Below, piece by piece: positions 19,421-27,968 of a DNA stretch of 64,000 nucleotides. A model generated the notes under the pieces. The model saw only the letters and a list, made by a program, of their open reading frames with translations, had not been told where the DNA came from and did no database searches. The stretch covers positions 42,134-106,133 of the forward strand of contig CAVPLC010000082.1 in the NCBI GenBank assembly GCA_963705835.1, in the 5' to 3' direction. The position numbers were made by a program, and so were the translations under genes. Position 1 is the stretch's first letter; every line of letters begins with the position of its first letter. This DNA is from Palsa-504 sp963705835 (GTDB lineage Bacteria; Actinomycetota; Actinomycetes; Streptosporangiales; Streptosporangiaceae).

Positions 19421-20161
19421 ATGGGGGTCCTGACTGTGCCGCGCTACGCCAGGGTTGTCGTCAAGCTCAGCGGTGAGGCGCTCGCCGGATTGGCCAGCAC
19501 CGGGGTCGACCCGGCCAGCCTGTCCCGCGTCGCGCAGGAGGTTCTCTCCGTGCGCGATCTGGGCGTCCAGGTAGCGGTGGTCGTCGGCGGCGGAAACTAC
19601 TTCCGTGGCCGGATGGCCGAGGGATGGGGCATCAGCCGCGCCGAGGCGGACAACATCGGGATGCTCGGCACCATCATGAACGCGCTGATGCTCCGCGGCG
19701 CGCTCACCGCCAGGACCGACATCGACGTCCGGGTCATGACCGCGGTGCCGATCCACAGCGTCGCCGAGCCGTTCATCAGGCTGAGAGCCGTGCATCACCT
19801 GGAGCGCGGCATGATCGTGCTGCTGGCGGGCGGCATCGGCCAGCCGTACGTCACCACCGACTACCCGGCGGTGCAGCGCGCCCTGGAGCTGGACGCCGAT
19901 GCCCTGCTGGTGGCCAAGCGCGGGGTGGACGGGGTCTATGACAGTGACCCAAAGCTGAACCCGGACGCCGTGCGCTACACGCGGCTCACCTATGACGAGG
20001 CGCTGGCCGCCGGGGTGCGGATCATGGATACCAGCGCGTTCGTGCTGGCCAACGAGCAATCCCTGACCATGCACGTCTTCGACGTGGCCGCCGCGGGCGT
20101 CATGCGCCAGATCTGCCAGGGCGCCGAACTGGGCACGCGGATCAGCGTCAAGCCCAGCTGA
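19421..20161 (+). CDS. UMP-kinase-like protein of the amino-acid kinase family
   Basis: The fold and motifs match PyrH: VVVKLSGEALAG (phosphate loop), VAVVVGGGNYFRGRM, ADNIGMLGTIMNALMLRGAL, the GIGQPYVTTDYPAVQRALEL nucleotide region and VAKRGVDGVYDSDPKLNPDAV. At 246 residues it has family length. It is not in the usual tsf-pyrH-frr context and several core positions differ from housekeeping PyrH, so it may be a paralogue. A GTG at 19390 with a good ribosome site starts a different frame that closes after ~27 codons, so the true N-terminus is uncertain. Confidence 0.75.
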   Translation: MGVLTVPRYARVVVKLSGEALAGLASTGVDPASLSRVAQEVLSVRDLGVQVAVVVGGGNYFRGRMAEGWGISRAEADNIGMLGTIMNALMLRGALTARTDIDVRVMTAVPIHSVAEPFIRLRAVHHLERGMIVLLAGGIGQPYVTTDYPAVQRALELDADALLVAKRGVDGVYDSDPKLNPDAVRYTRLTYDEALAAGVRIMDTSAFVLANEQSLTMHVFDVAAAGVMRQICQGAELGTRISVKPS

Positions 20162-20192
20162 GCGGCGCGGTTCGACCTCTAGAATCGCCCGC

Positions 20193-20340
20193 GTGGAGCA
20201 GTATGTGATCCGCGGCGGCAGGGAGGGTTACGAACGCCTCCTGGTGCTGGCTCGCGAACGCTGGCCCGATACCGCGTCATTGTTCGGGAGGGTCGGCCTG
20301 TCGCCGGGGATGCGATGCGTCGACCTCGGCTGCGGCCCGC
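20193..20340 (+). pseudogene. N-terminal fragment of a class I SAM methyltransferase
   Basis: The first ~49 codons (MEQYVIRGGREGYERLLVLA onward) match the start of a SAM methyltransferase up to motif I, GMRCVDLGCG. Homology then stops abruptly, and the frame closes at 20384 after unrelated residues. About 200 residues are missing. The break lies within ~10 bases of 20335, directly in front of the next truncated gene. Confidence 0.75.
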
Positions 20341-20380
20341 GTGTTTTCCAGGTCTGGTCGAGACGCGAGGGAGGGCCGGC

Positions 20381-21106
20381 GTGAAGGCGCTGGTATTCCG
20401 GCACAATCTGGCCCGCGAGGCGGCCTCGACCATCGGCGGACGCGTCGACAAGCGCGCGTTCGTCGCCCGCTTCGCACCCGTCCGCATCGAGGACATCGAC
20501 GAACTGCCGCTTCCGGCCGATGACTGGGTGCGCGTCGAGACGACCTTCTCTGGCCTGTGCGGTTCCGACGTGAAGCAGATCCTGCTGAACGGCTCCCGGG
20601 ACAATCCCCTCACCGCGCTCGTGTCCTTTCCGCACGTGCTCGGCCACGAGGCGGTCGGGCGGCGCACCGACACGGGCGAACGCGTGGTGCTCAACCCGTG
20701 GCTGTCGTGCCGTCCCCGCGGCATCGATCCGCCGTGCGAGGCGTGCAAGGCCGGCCGCTACCCCTGGTGCCGCAACTTCCGCTCGGGCGACCTGCCCGTC
20801 TCGATCCACATCGGGAATTGCGCCGCGGCCGTCGGAGCGCATGCCGAACGATTCGCGGCGCACGTTTCGCAGCTGTTCGCGATCCCCGATCACGTCTCGG
20901 ACGAGGCGGCCGTGCTGGCCGACCCCGTCAGCGTCTCGCTGCGCTCGATCCTGCTCGCACCGCCCCCCGATGGCCAGCCCGTCCTCGTCTACGGCTCCGG
21001 CACCCTGGCGTTCGCGGTCATCGCGCTGGTCCGTCACCTCTACCCCGCCGCGAAGGTGTGGGCGGCGACGCGGCCGGACGCCCGGGCCGCCCTGGCGACC
21101 CGCTGA
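20381..21106 (+). pseudogene. Zinc-dependent alcohol dehydrogenase, C-terminally truncated
   Basis: MDR-family dehydrogenase (idonate/sorbitol-dehydrogenase-like). From GTG 20381, with GAGGGAGG upstream, it encodes 241 residues. The GroES-like half is complete: catalytic GLCGSDVKQ, HVLGHEAVGRR, and structural-zinc Cys in PPCEACKAGRYPWCRNF. The Rossmann half begins (PVLVYGSGTLAFAVIALV) but stops after the second strand at LATR. Family members run to ~340-390 residues, so the NAD-domain remainder is lost and the enzyme is unlikely to be active. The join to the next fragment lies near 21104. Confidence 0.8.
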
Positions 21107-21109
21107 CCC

Positions 21110-21483
21110 AGTTGGTTCTCCGCGAGGGAGCGTGCCCCCGGCGGATCGCCGAGTCCCTGGTGCTCATGACGTTCCCGATCGCGCCGCACGTTACATCAGA
21201 GCTCTGGGAAAGGCTCGGGCACTTCAGCCGCATCGACGACGTCGCGTTCCCAACCGCCGATCCCGCCGCGCTCGACGAGGCGTCTGTCGTCATCCCGGTC
21301 ACGGTCGACGGCAAGCCGCGGGGAACGATCACCATTCCCCGCGACGCGAGTGAAGCGGACGCAACCGTTGCAGGCCTGCGGCTGGACAGTGTAGCCAGGC
21401 TCATGAAGACCAGGGAGCTGGATCGAGTGGTGTTCAGGCCCGGCAAGATCCTCAACCTGGTGACCAGAGACGCCGGACGCTAA
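21110..21483 (+). pseudogene. leuS: C-terminal fragment of leucyl-tRNA synthetase
   Basis: About 110 codons match the anticodon-binding and C-terminal domains of LeuRS: RRIAESLVLMTFPIAPHVTS, ELWERLGHFS, VIPVTVDGKPRGTITIPRDA, and the closing FRPGKILNLV, ending in TAA at 21483. The N-terminal ~85% is absent. It is in a different frame from the dehydrogenase fragment before it. It cannot be a working synthetase. Confidence 0.8.
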
Positions 21484-21551
21484 CTGGCGTCGACGAGGCG
21501 ACAGTCAGTCTGACGATGATGGCATCGGATCCGGGATCTACAGTCGGTGGC

Positions 21552-22298
21552 ATGGCTCAAGCTCGGTACGACGCAGTCGCAGAGTTCTACATCGAAGGCT
21601 TTGATTCCATCGACGATCCAGCCTCCCGGGCACTGATGCAGTTGCTCGGCCCGGTCGCCGGCCTGCAGGTCCTCGACGTGGCATGCGGCCACGGACGGGT
21701 AACGCGTGAGCTGGCGCGCCGGGGAGCCGTGGTGGTGGGCATCGATGTCTCAGGTGCCCTGATCGCCAGGGCCCTGGAGGCCGAGCAGGACGAGCAGCTT
21801 GGCATCCGCTACCTTCACGATGACGTGACCAGGCCTGGGGCCCTGGGCGACTTCGACGGCAGCCTTGACCTGGCGACCTGCAATTTCGGTCTCTCCGACA
21901 TCGACGACCTCGATGCCGCGATCGCCGGGATCGCCGATGCGCTGAAGCCCGGTGGCTGCTTTGCCTTCTCGATCGTGCATCCGTGCTTCGCGGGAAGCGC
22001 GGACATCTCGGGTTCCTGGCCAGCGTCCGGCAGCTACTACGACGAGGGGCACTGGACGGCCCAGGGCGCCCGTTCCGGACTGCGTCGTCGCGTGGGAGCC
22101 AGCCACCGGATGCTCTCAACTTACCTGGGCACGCTGCGCCGCCACGGCCTGTGGCTGGACGAGCTCGCCGAGCCGCTCCCGCAGCCAGGCTGGGATCCGG
22201 CCCATGTTGCCGACCGTCAGCCGGTCTTCCTCGCTGCCCGGTGCATCAAGCTTCCCTCGGCCCTGTCAGCGGACCCCGGGCCGGCCGCCCCCGCTTAG
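21552..22298 (+). CDS. Class I SAM-dependent methyltransferase
   Basis: The product is 248 residues from ATG 21552. Motif I is LQVLDVACGHGRVTRELARR, motif II/III VVVGIDVSGALIARA and motif IV DLATCNFGLSDIDD, with LKPGGCFAFSIVHPCF after it. This is the Methyltransf_11/25 pattern common in small-molecule methyltransferases. It is intact and lies just after the LeuRS fragment. An ATG at 21516 would add 12 residues. The substrate is unknown. Confidence 0.85.
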   Translation: MAQARYDAVAEFYIEGFDSIDDPASRALMQLLGPVAGLQVLDVACGHGRVTRELARRGAVVVGIDVSGALIARALEAEQDEQLGIRYLHDDVTRPGALGDFDGSLDLATCNFGLSDIDDLDAAIAGIADALKPGGCFAFSIVHPCFAGSADISGSWPASGSYYDEGHWTAQGARSGLRRRVGASHRMLSTYLGTLRRHGLWLDELAEPLPQPGWDPAHVADRQPVFLAARCIKLPSALSADPGPAAPA

Positions 22299-22365
22299 AC
22301 CGGACGGGCCGCCGTGGCGGTCGGCCCCCGTTGCGGATGCCGGACCTACCAGGGGCGGCGCAGGG

Positions 22366-23608
22366 TCACCTATCAGCCGGGACGCAGGCGTGCGCCCGGC
22401 GGAGCAGGTACCGCTTCTCCGGGGCGCTGGCGGTCCGGCGGGCGGCCTCCTCGAAGGCGGCGCGGGCCTCGGGGAGCGACCCGGCCATCTGCAGCAGATG
22501 CCCGCGCATCGCGTGCAGGCGATGGTGGCGGGAGACCCGCTCGTCGCCGTCGAGGGAAGCCAGCAGGTCGAGACCGGCGTCCGGGCCGGAGACCATCGCC
22601 ACCGCCAGGGCGCGGTTCACGGTGGCCATGGGATTCGGCGCGACCCGGTCGAGGAGCTGGTAGAGGGCCAGCACCTGCGGCCAGTCGGTCTCCGACGCCG
22701 TAGCCGCCTCGTCGTGGACCGCAGCGATGGCAGCCTGGAGCTGATAGGCGCCCAGTGGCCCGCGGGCCAGGGCGTCGGTGACGAGCCGGACGCCTTCCGC
22801 GATGGCGCCGCGGTCCCAGCGGCTGCGATCCTGCTCGGCCAGCGACACGAGCTCGCCGTCAGCGCCGACGCGGGCCGAGCGGCGTGCGTCGGTCAGCAGC
22901 ATCATGGCGCAGCAGCCCCTTGACCTCACCGTCGCCGGGGCGGAGCCGGCGCAGTTCGCGGGTGAGCCGGATCGCCTCGCGGGTCAGGTCGGCGCGGTTG
23001 ATCTCGGCCCCCGAGGAGGTCGTGTAGCCCTCGTTGAAGATCAGGTAGAGCACGTGCAGCACGGCCCGGAGCCGCTCGTCGAGCTCATCGCCCGACGGCA
23101 TCGAGAAGGTCGCGCCCGCCTCCCGGATGCGCTGCTTGGCCCGGCTCACTCGCTGGGCCATCGTCGTCTCGGGCACGAAGAAGGCGCGGGCGATCTCGGC
23201 GGTCGTGAGGCCGCCGACCGCCTTGAGCGTGAGCGCGATCTGCGACGGCGACGTCAGGGCGGGGTGACAGCACAGCAGCAGCAGGATGAGGGTGTCGTCC
23301 CGATCGGGGTCCTGCTCGTCGCCGGGGAGCCGGCTCAGCTCGGCGGGCGGCGCTCCGACCATGAGGCGGTCCTCGCGCTGCCGCCGCGAGCTCTCGCTGC
23401 GGATCTCGTCGATCAGGCGCCGGGTGGCCACGGTGATGAGCCAGGCCCGGGGATTGTCCGGCACGCCCTTGGCCGGCCAGTCCGTCGTCGCGGCGATGAG
23501 CGCCTCCTGAACGGCGTCCTCGCACAGGTCAAGCGACTGGTGGCGGCGGAGCAGCGCGCCGAGGACCTGCGGCGCCAGCTGGCGCAGCAGGTCCTCGATG
23601 GCGTCCAC
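22366..23608 (-). pseudogene. ECF42-like sigma factor with C-terminal extension, single-base frameshift
   Basis: RNA polymerase sigma factor. The N-terminal 250 codons carry sigma region 2 (LCEDAVQEALIAATTDWPAK, NPRAWLITVATRRLIDEIR) and region 4 (LTTAEIARAFFVPETTMAQR). The C-terminal part (22366-22929) is the long helical SnoaL-free extension with AIAAVHDEAATASETDWPQV and LYQLLDRVAPNPMATVNRAL, typical of ECF42. The parts are in different frames. One extra C near 22910 separates GEVKGLL from AMMLLTDARR; removing it gives a continuous ~413-residue protein. It is followed upstream (same strand) by its usual DGPF/YCII partner. It could be a real mutation or a sequence error. Confidence 0.85.
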
Positions 23609-23613
23609 TGGTC

Positions 23614-23976
23614 TTAGACGTCCGCGCCGGACTCGTGCAGGATCGGCCAGACCTCGACCGCGCTGTGCGCGGCAAAGGGATACTCGGCCGCGATCTCCAG
23701 CGCCCGCTTCTCACTGTCGACGTCAAGGAGGAAGAAGCTCGACACGAACTCCTTCGCCTCGACGTACGGCCCGTCGGTCACCGCCGGGACGCCATCGCGG
23801 ACCCGGACCGTCTTGGCCATCAGCTCGTCGGCCAGCCCGTAGGCGCCAAGCAGCTCACCGGAGGCGGTGTAGCGCTGGTTGAAGGCATTCACCTCGCCGA
23901 TCGCCTTGGCGGCGACCTCGGGCGGAAACGACTCCCACATGTCCTTGTTGCCGTAAATGATCGCGATGTACTTCAC
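23614..23976 (-). CDS. DGPF/YCII-domain protein
   Basis: A 120-residue single YCII-like domain, starting VKYIAIIYGNKDMW from GTG 23976. It has the signature TVRVRDGVPAVTDGPYVEAK (the DGPF motif, here DGPY) and the closing AAEYPFAAHSAVEVWPI. Proteins of this kind are regularly encoded next to ECF42 sigma factors and probably take part in the same signalling or response. Its stop lies five bases before the sigma factor start, so the two are co-transcribed. Biochemical role unknown. Confidence 0.88.
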   Translation of the reverse strand: MKYIAIIYGNKDMWESFPPEVAAKAIGEVNAFNQRYTASGELLGAYGLADELMAKTVRVRDGVPAVTDGPYVEAKEFVSSFFLLDVDSEKRALEIAAEYPFAAHSAVEVWPILHESGADV

Positions 23977-24116
23977 GGGTCTGCTCCTTGCTGTCGCCGG
24001 CGAGTCGCCCGGACGGGCGCTCAACCCGTAGTCGAAGCCGCCCGGCCCGTTCTCGACATCTAGCCAGGGACGGAGTCCGTTAGGCCGGAGCATCGGCCGT
24101 CTGGCCGGCGAAATCG

Positions 24117-24952
24117 TCATGCACCACGATTCCGGGCGGTTTCAGGTTCCACGGCGGCGACTGGCGTCACGTGCTTGTGGCGCCACTCCTGGCTGGCCTT
24201 GTCCGGCCGCCCGACGTTCACGATCTGGACGCAGTCTGACGCCGAATCCGGTGGCGGCCAGCTTGAGCAGGACCTGCCCAGGGGCGAGCAGTGTCGGTGA
24301 CCTTGGCGGCGCTGAGTTCCTCCAGCTGGGCCAGGACGGCCGCGTAGGCGTCCGGGCCTCTGCCTGCGCGCCCGGTTCAGGACGGTCGCGTTGGCCCACA
24401 CCTTCTCGCGCGCCTCGCGCAGGAAGCGCTGGGTGCCGAGTCGGCTGACCGGCCGCAGCAGCCGGTCGAGCAACGGGGCGGGCCCGGACAGCCTGGTCAG
24501 CTCGTCATCCTCGGCTGCGACCCGGGTGGCGAGCACCTCGTCGATCATCCGGTGGTCGGCCTCGCGGCGGGCGAGCAGCGCCGCGTCGTCGAACTGCTCG
24601 TCGCTGATCACCGCCACCAGGGCCTGCGGCAGGTCATAGTTGATGTGCGCGTTCATGCCCAGCAGCACGTGCCGGAGCGGGGCAGGTCGGCCGGAGCGCC
24701 GAACGCGATGGCCCAGGGACGCGACGGCCTCCGTCCCGCCATGTCCCCTTCGAGGGCGTCGAGGTACAGATCGGCGAACGCGACGTCCCACCGCTCGACC
24801 CACTCGTCGTCGGCGAATCCGCCGCCGCTGATTTCCCGCGCCACCGCCATGGTGGTGCGCAGGTAGGTCGCGTGGAAGTATCGACGCTTGTCGCCTGCGG
24901 CCTCCAGCGGCTCGAGCAGGGCGGCCATGCGGGCGATCAGTTCCTCGATCAC
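24117..24952 (-). pseudogene. DUF5995 family protein, frameshifted
   Basis: Three frames together match DUF5995. Residues 1-85 are in the frame starting at 24952 (MIEELIARMAALLEPLEAAG; YFHATYLRTTMAVAREISGG). After a shift near 24690 come LGMNAHINYDLPQALVAVIS and FLREAREKVWANATVLNRAR. After another near 24370 comes LLAPGQVLLKLAATGFGVRL. The MNAHINYDLP block is the family hallmark. The 3' end is uncertain. Function is unknown; the family is often found near redox or lipid genes. Confidence 0.7.
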
Positions 24953-24994
24953 GCGTCCACCCTAATCAACTCGCCGAAAAGAAGGTTCTTGTCT

Positions 24995-26576
24995 TCAGGT
25001 GTGGCGTGCGGCCGTGCCGATGATTTCGGCTGCCCGCTCGGCTATGGCGTAGACGGTCGCGTTGGTATAGCCGGTCACGATGGACGGCATGACCGAGGCG
25101 TCGGCCACCCGGAGCCCCGAGATGCCGCGCACGCGCAGGTCGGCGTCGACGACGGCGAGGTCGTCCATGCCGATTCTGCAGGTGCCTGCCGGGTGATTGA
25201 CGGACCCCAGGGTCCCGGCCGCGTAGGCGCGCAGGCCGGCGTCGTCAGCTACGGCCGGGCCCGGCGCCGCCTCCGCGGCGCGCCACGGGTCGAGGGCGCT
25301 GGCCTGGCCGATCTCGCGGGCAACGCGCAGGGCCGAGACCATCGTCGTGAGGTCGCGGGAGTCGCCGTAGTAGTTCGGGTCCAGCACCGGCGCGGCGGCC
25401 GGGTCGGCGCTCGCCAGGCGGACCGTGCCCCGGCTGCGGGGGCGGGTGAGGACTGTCGCGATGGAGTAACCGTGGTGAAGAGCCTTGCCGGTGGAGGTGT
25501 GACCGGGTGCGCCGGCGAAGAGGATCTGGAAGTCGGGGGAGTCCAGCGCGGGATCGCTGCGCAGCAGGCCGAAGGCCTCACCGTGGTTGTTGCGCGCTTC
25601 CGGAATCGGCCGGGCCGCCGCGTACACCAGGTTGGCGATGGGGTGGTCGTGGAAATTGGATCCGACGCCGGGCAGGTCCAGGACGACCTCGATCCCGACC
25701 TCTTCCAGATGGGGGCGCGGGCCGATGCCGGACAGCATCAGCAGCTGCGCCGATCCGATGCTGCCCGCGGTCAGGACGACTTCTTGCGAGCACGAGACCG
25801 AGACCCGCAGCGTTCCCCCGTCCACTAGCGTTCCGTGGCTGTACTGGACTCCGGTGCAGCGGTGATCTTGGACGCGGACGCGGCGCACCAGGGCATCAGT
25901 CACGACATCGAGGTTGGCGCGGTCTCGCACCGCGGGCGTGAGGTAGGCGTCGGCGGCGCTCTGCCGCTTGCCTTCGACGATATTCAGGTCGGGCCAGCCG
26001 AACCCCTCCTCGAGCCCGCCGCTGAGGTCGGCCGCGCGAGGGTGCCCCCGCTCTGCCGCCGCCTCCATGCACGCCACCAGCAGCGGATTCGGCGGATTGG
26101 CCGGTCCCAGGATCAGCGGGCCGGCGACACCGCGCACGGCCGGATCGCGTCCCTGGGTGGTCTCGCTGCGCATGAAGTAGGGGAGCAGGTCGTCGAAGCC
26201 CCAGCCTTTCGCGCCGGCCGTCTCCCAGGCGTCATAACTGGAGCGATGACCGCGAGCGAATATCATCGCATTGATCGATGATGACCCGCCGAGCCCAACG
26301 GCCGCGCGCCAGGATCGTCGACGTCCCGGTGGCGGCCTGCGTGACGGTGGTCTCACCCCAGTTCGCCGGGCTGTCGAGCAGAGCAGGCCAGGCAGGCGGC
26401 AAGCGCACGAGCTCGAGGGGTTGGGCGGTGCCGGCCTCCAACAGGAGCACCCGCGTGCGGGCGTTTTCCGAGAGCCGCGATGCGATCACGCAACCGGCCG
26501 TCCCGGCCCCCACGACAATGAAGTCATAACTGTCCGCCTTGGATCTCACGGATTCGACTCCCCCACCCTTCGACAT
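24995..26576 (-). pseudogene. GMC-family FAD oxidoreductase, one frameshift
   Basis: Choline-dehydrogenase-like flavoenzyme of ~527 residues. The N-terminal frame (26576 to ~26300) has the FAD loop DFIVVGAGTAGCVIASRLSE and VLLLEAG. The rest is in another frame, with LGGSSSINAMIFARGH, the substrate-domain strands, and the C-terminal catalytic His in GSVNHPAGTCRIG, then DASVMPSIVTGYTNATVYAI. The shift lies near 26295, just before the conserved GGSSSINAM. All other family blocks are intact, so a single-base error or recent mutation is likely. The alcohol substrate is unknown. Confidence 0.85.
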
Positions 26577-26776
26577 GAATATGCGGCTGATGCCGCACAG
26601 TGAAGCTAGCCGTTTCTGTCAACACCGTTTGAAAAGCGCCGATGCTAAGGTCGCGCCCAATGCGAGCACGATTTTTGGACCTTACTCGGACCACTCATTT
26701 CTCCTGTCCGAGGAGGTGATCCGGTATCTGCTGGCCCTTGGGGGTTTCGCATCACCGTGATCAAGCCACGAGACGG

Positions 26777-26825
26777 GCGCTGAAGGCTTGACCGCCCCGC
26801 CCGCAGCCGGTCAAGCCTTCAGCGC
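26777..26825. terminator. Perfect 18-bp inverted repeat, probable terminator
   Basis: GCGCTGAAGGCTTGACCG (26777-26794) pairs exactly with 26808-26825 across a 13-base loop. It lies 68 bases beyond the stop of the minus-strand secreted-protein gene and upstream of the GMC gene, so it fits a transcription terminator separating them. No T-tract follows. The rest of 26577-26892 shows no gene. Confidence 0.7.
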
Positions 26826-26892
26826 TATCGAATGGGGCGGCCGGTGACGGCCGCCAGTGTCCGCTTACGCGGATCCGTCTGGGATGATCTTC

Positions 26893-27540
26893 CTAGCTGC
26901 CGATCGTGAACGTCTCCACCACGACGGTGGATGTCAAAGTCAATGAGCCGCTCACGATTCCCGGGGCTTTCCCCTTCACGAGGAACGCGATCAGGGTCAC
27001 CTTCTTGCCCTTGCCGAACGCGCCAGCCTTACCGACCTCCCAGTCGGCGACCAACTCGTTGTGGCCGTGGCTCCTGGCGACGTCGACCAGCTGGAACACG
27101 CCGGCCAGGTTCGCGAGGGGCCCGCCCGCCTTCTTCGGGGTGGAGGACAGGAGGACGACGAGGCCGGGCGCGAACGGGCTCGGGTGGCCGATGCCGGGCG
27201 GCGGGGTCGAAAGGATCCCCGGCTTGTAGCCGTGTGCCGCCGACAGCCAGGTGTTGCCGAAGGCGTTGCGCGCCACCGCCGCGAGGTCGATGTTGAACAC
27301 GCCGCCGGAGCCGGCGACGTCGCCCGGACTCGGGGTGACCGCGACGAGATCGATCGACGAGTTGGCCTTATAGCGCGGAGCGCTGGGGTGCGATGGGCTG
27401 CTGCTCGACGCGAGCGCAGGTGCCGCGGTCGCGGAGCCCAGCGCGGCGACCGTGGTCAGGATGATCGCGACTCGCGCCGCGCGTCCGCGCGTTCTGCCTC
27501 GCCAGCCACGCTGGCGCCCATTGAGTTCGTTGCTCGGCAT
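26893..27540 (-). CDS. Secreted protein of unknown function (215 aa)
   Basis: A twin-Arg-rich N-region (RTRGRAARVAIILTTVAALG) and an Ala-rich cleavage area (SATAAPALASSSS) form a signal peptide of ~45 residues. The mature part lacks Cys and is rich in beta-type segments, e.g. GVFNIDLAAVARNAFGNTWL, LVVLLSSTPKKAGG and SGSLTLTSTVVVETFTIGS. I recognise no domain. It is divergent from the SARP gene, with ~430 bp between, and a direct-repeat element in that gap suggests joint control. The signal peptide is clear; the function is not. Confidence 0.75.
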   Translation of the reverse strand: MPSNELNGRQRGWRGRTRGRAARVAIILTTVAALGSATAAPALASSSSPSHPSAPRYKANSSIDLVAVTPSPGDVAGSGGVFNIDLAAVARNAFGNTWLSAAHGYKPGILSTPPPGIGHPSPFAPGLVVLLSSTPKKAGGPLANLAGVFQLVDVARSHGHNELVADWEVGKAGAFGKGKKVTLIAFLVKGKAPGIVSGSLTLTSTVVVETFTIGS

Positions 27541-27614
27541 GACAGTTCCTTCACGTGTGTCGGTTGCACCGATTCGGCGATACCTTGCGTCACGACGCTA
27601 GAACCGCGCCGTCA

Positions 27615-27660
27615 ACGAAAAATCAACGCGCATTAAATAAAATATTGATTGCCTGGTCAG
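27615..27660. promoter_or_regulatory. AT-rich island upstream of the SARP gene
   Basis: A ~45-bp run dominated by A/T (centred on ATTAAATAAAATATTGATT) in otherwise ~70% GC DNA, between the divergent secreted-protein and SARP genes. Such islands are typical promoter or Lsr2-binding sites. The assignment rests on composition only. Confidence 0.45.
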
Positions 27661-27676
27661 ACGTGCGCATCTTGAA

Positions 27677-27714
27677 AGGCTGAATCCGCCTCGGAAGAGG
27701 CTGAATCCGCCTCG
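27677..27714. promoter_or_regulatory. Direct-repeat candidate operator between the secreted-protein and SARP genes
   Basis: AGGCTGAATCCGCCTCG occurs at 27677-27693 and again at 27698-27714, a period of 21 bp (two helical turns). SARP-family activators are known to bind direct repeats spaced by whole helical turns, so this is a plausible site for the adjacent regulator. No gene lies in 27541-27851. Confidence 0.5.
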
Positions 27715-27968
27715 CGAGAATCGCAGCAGCCCGCGGGTCGTCACGCGGGTGCACGTCCACGCCTACAGGGGTAAACGCCGTGCCGACACTATGATGCAGT
27801 ATCCAACGCCTCCGCACATCCATATTCTCGCCGTTGCTTAATTAAGCAGGATTGCCGTGTGAGGCCGCTGCTCGTACGCTGTGCTGCTGGCGGCTGATTC
27901 TGGGCCTGGTGAGCGCAGGTGCAAAATCGCTGTACGGGGGGCTCTGCACGGGGCTTGAGGAGCGGGAC

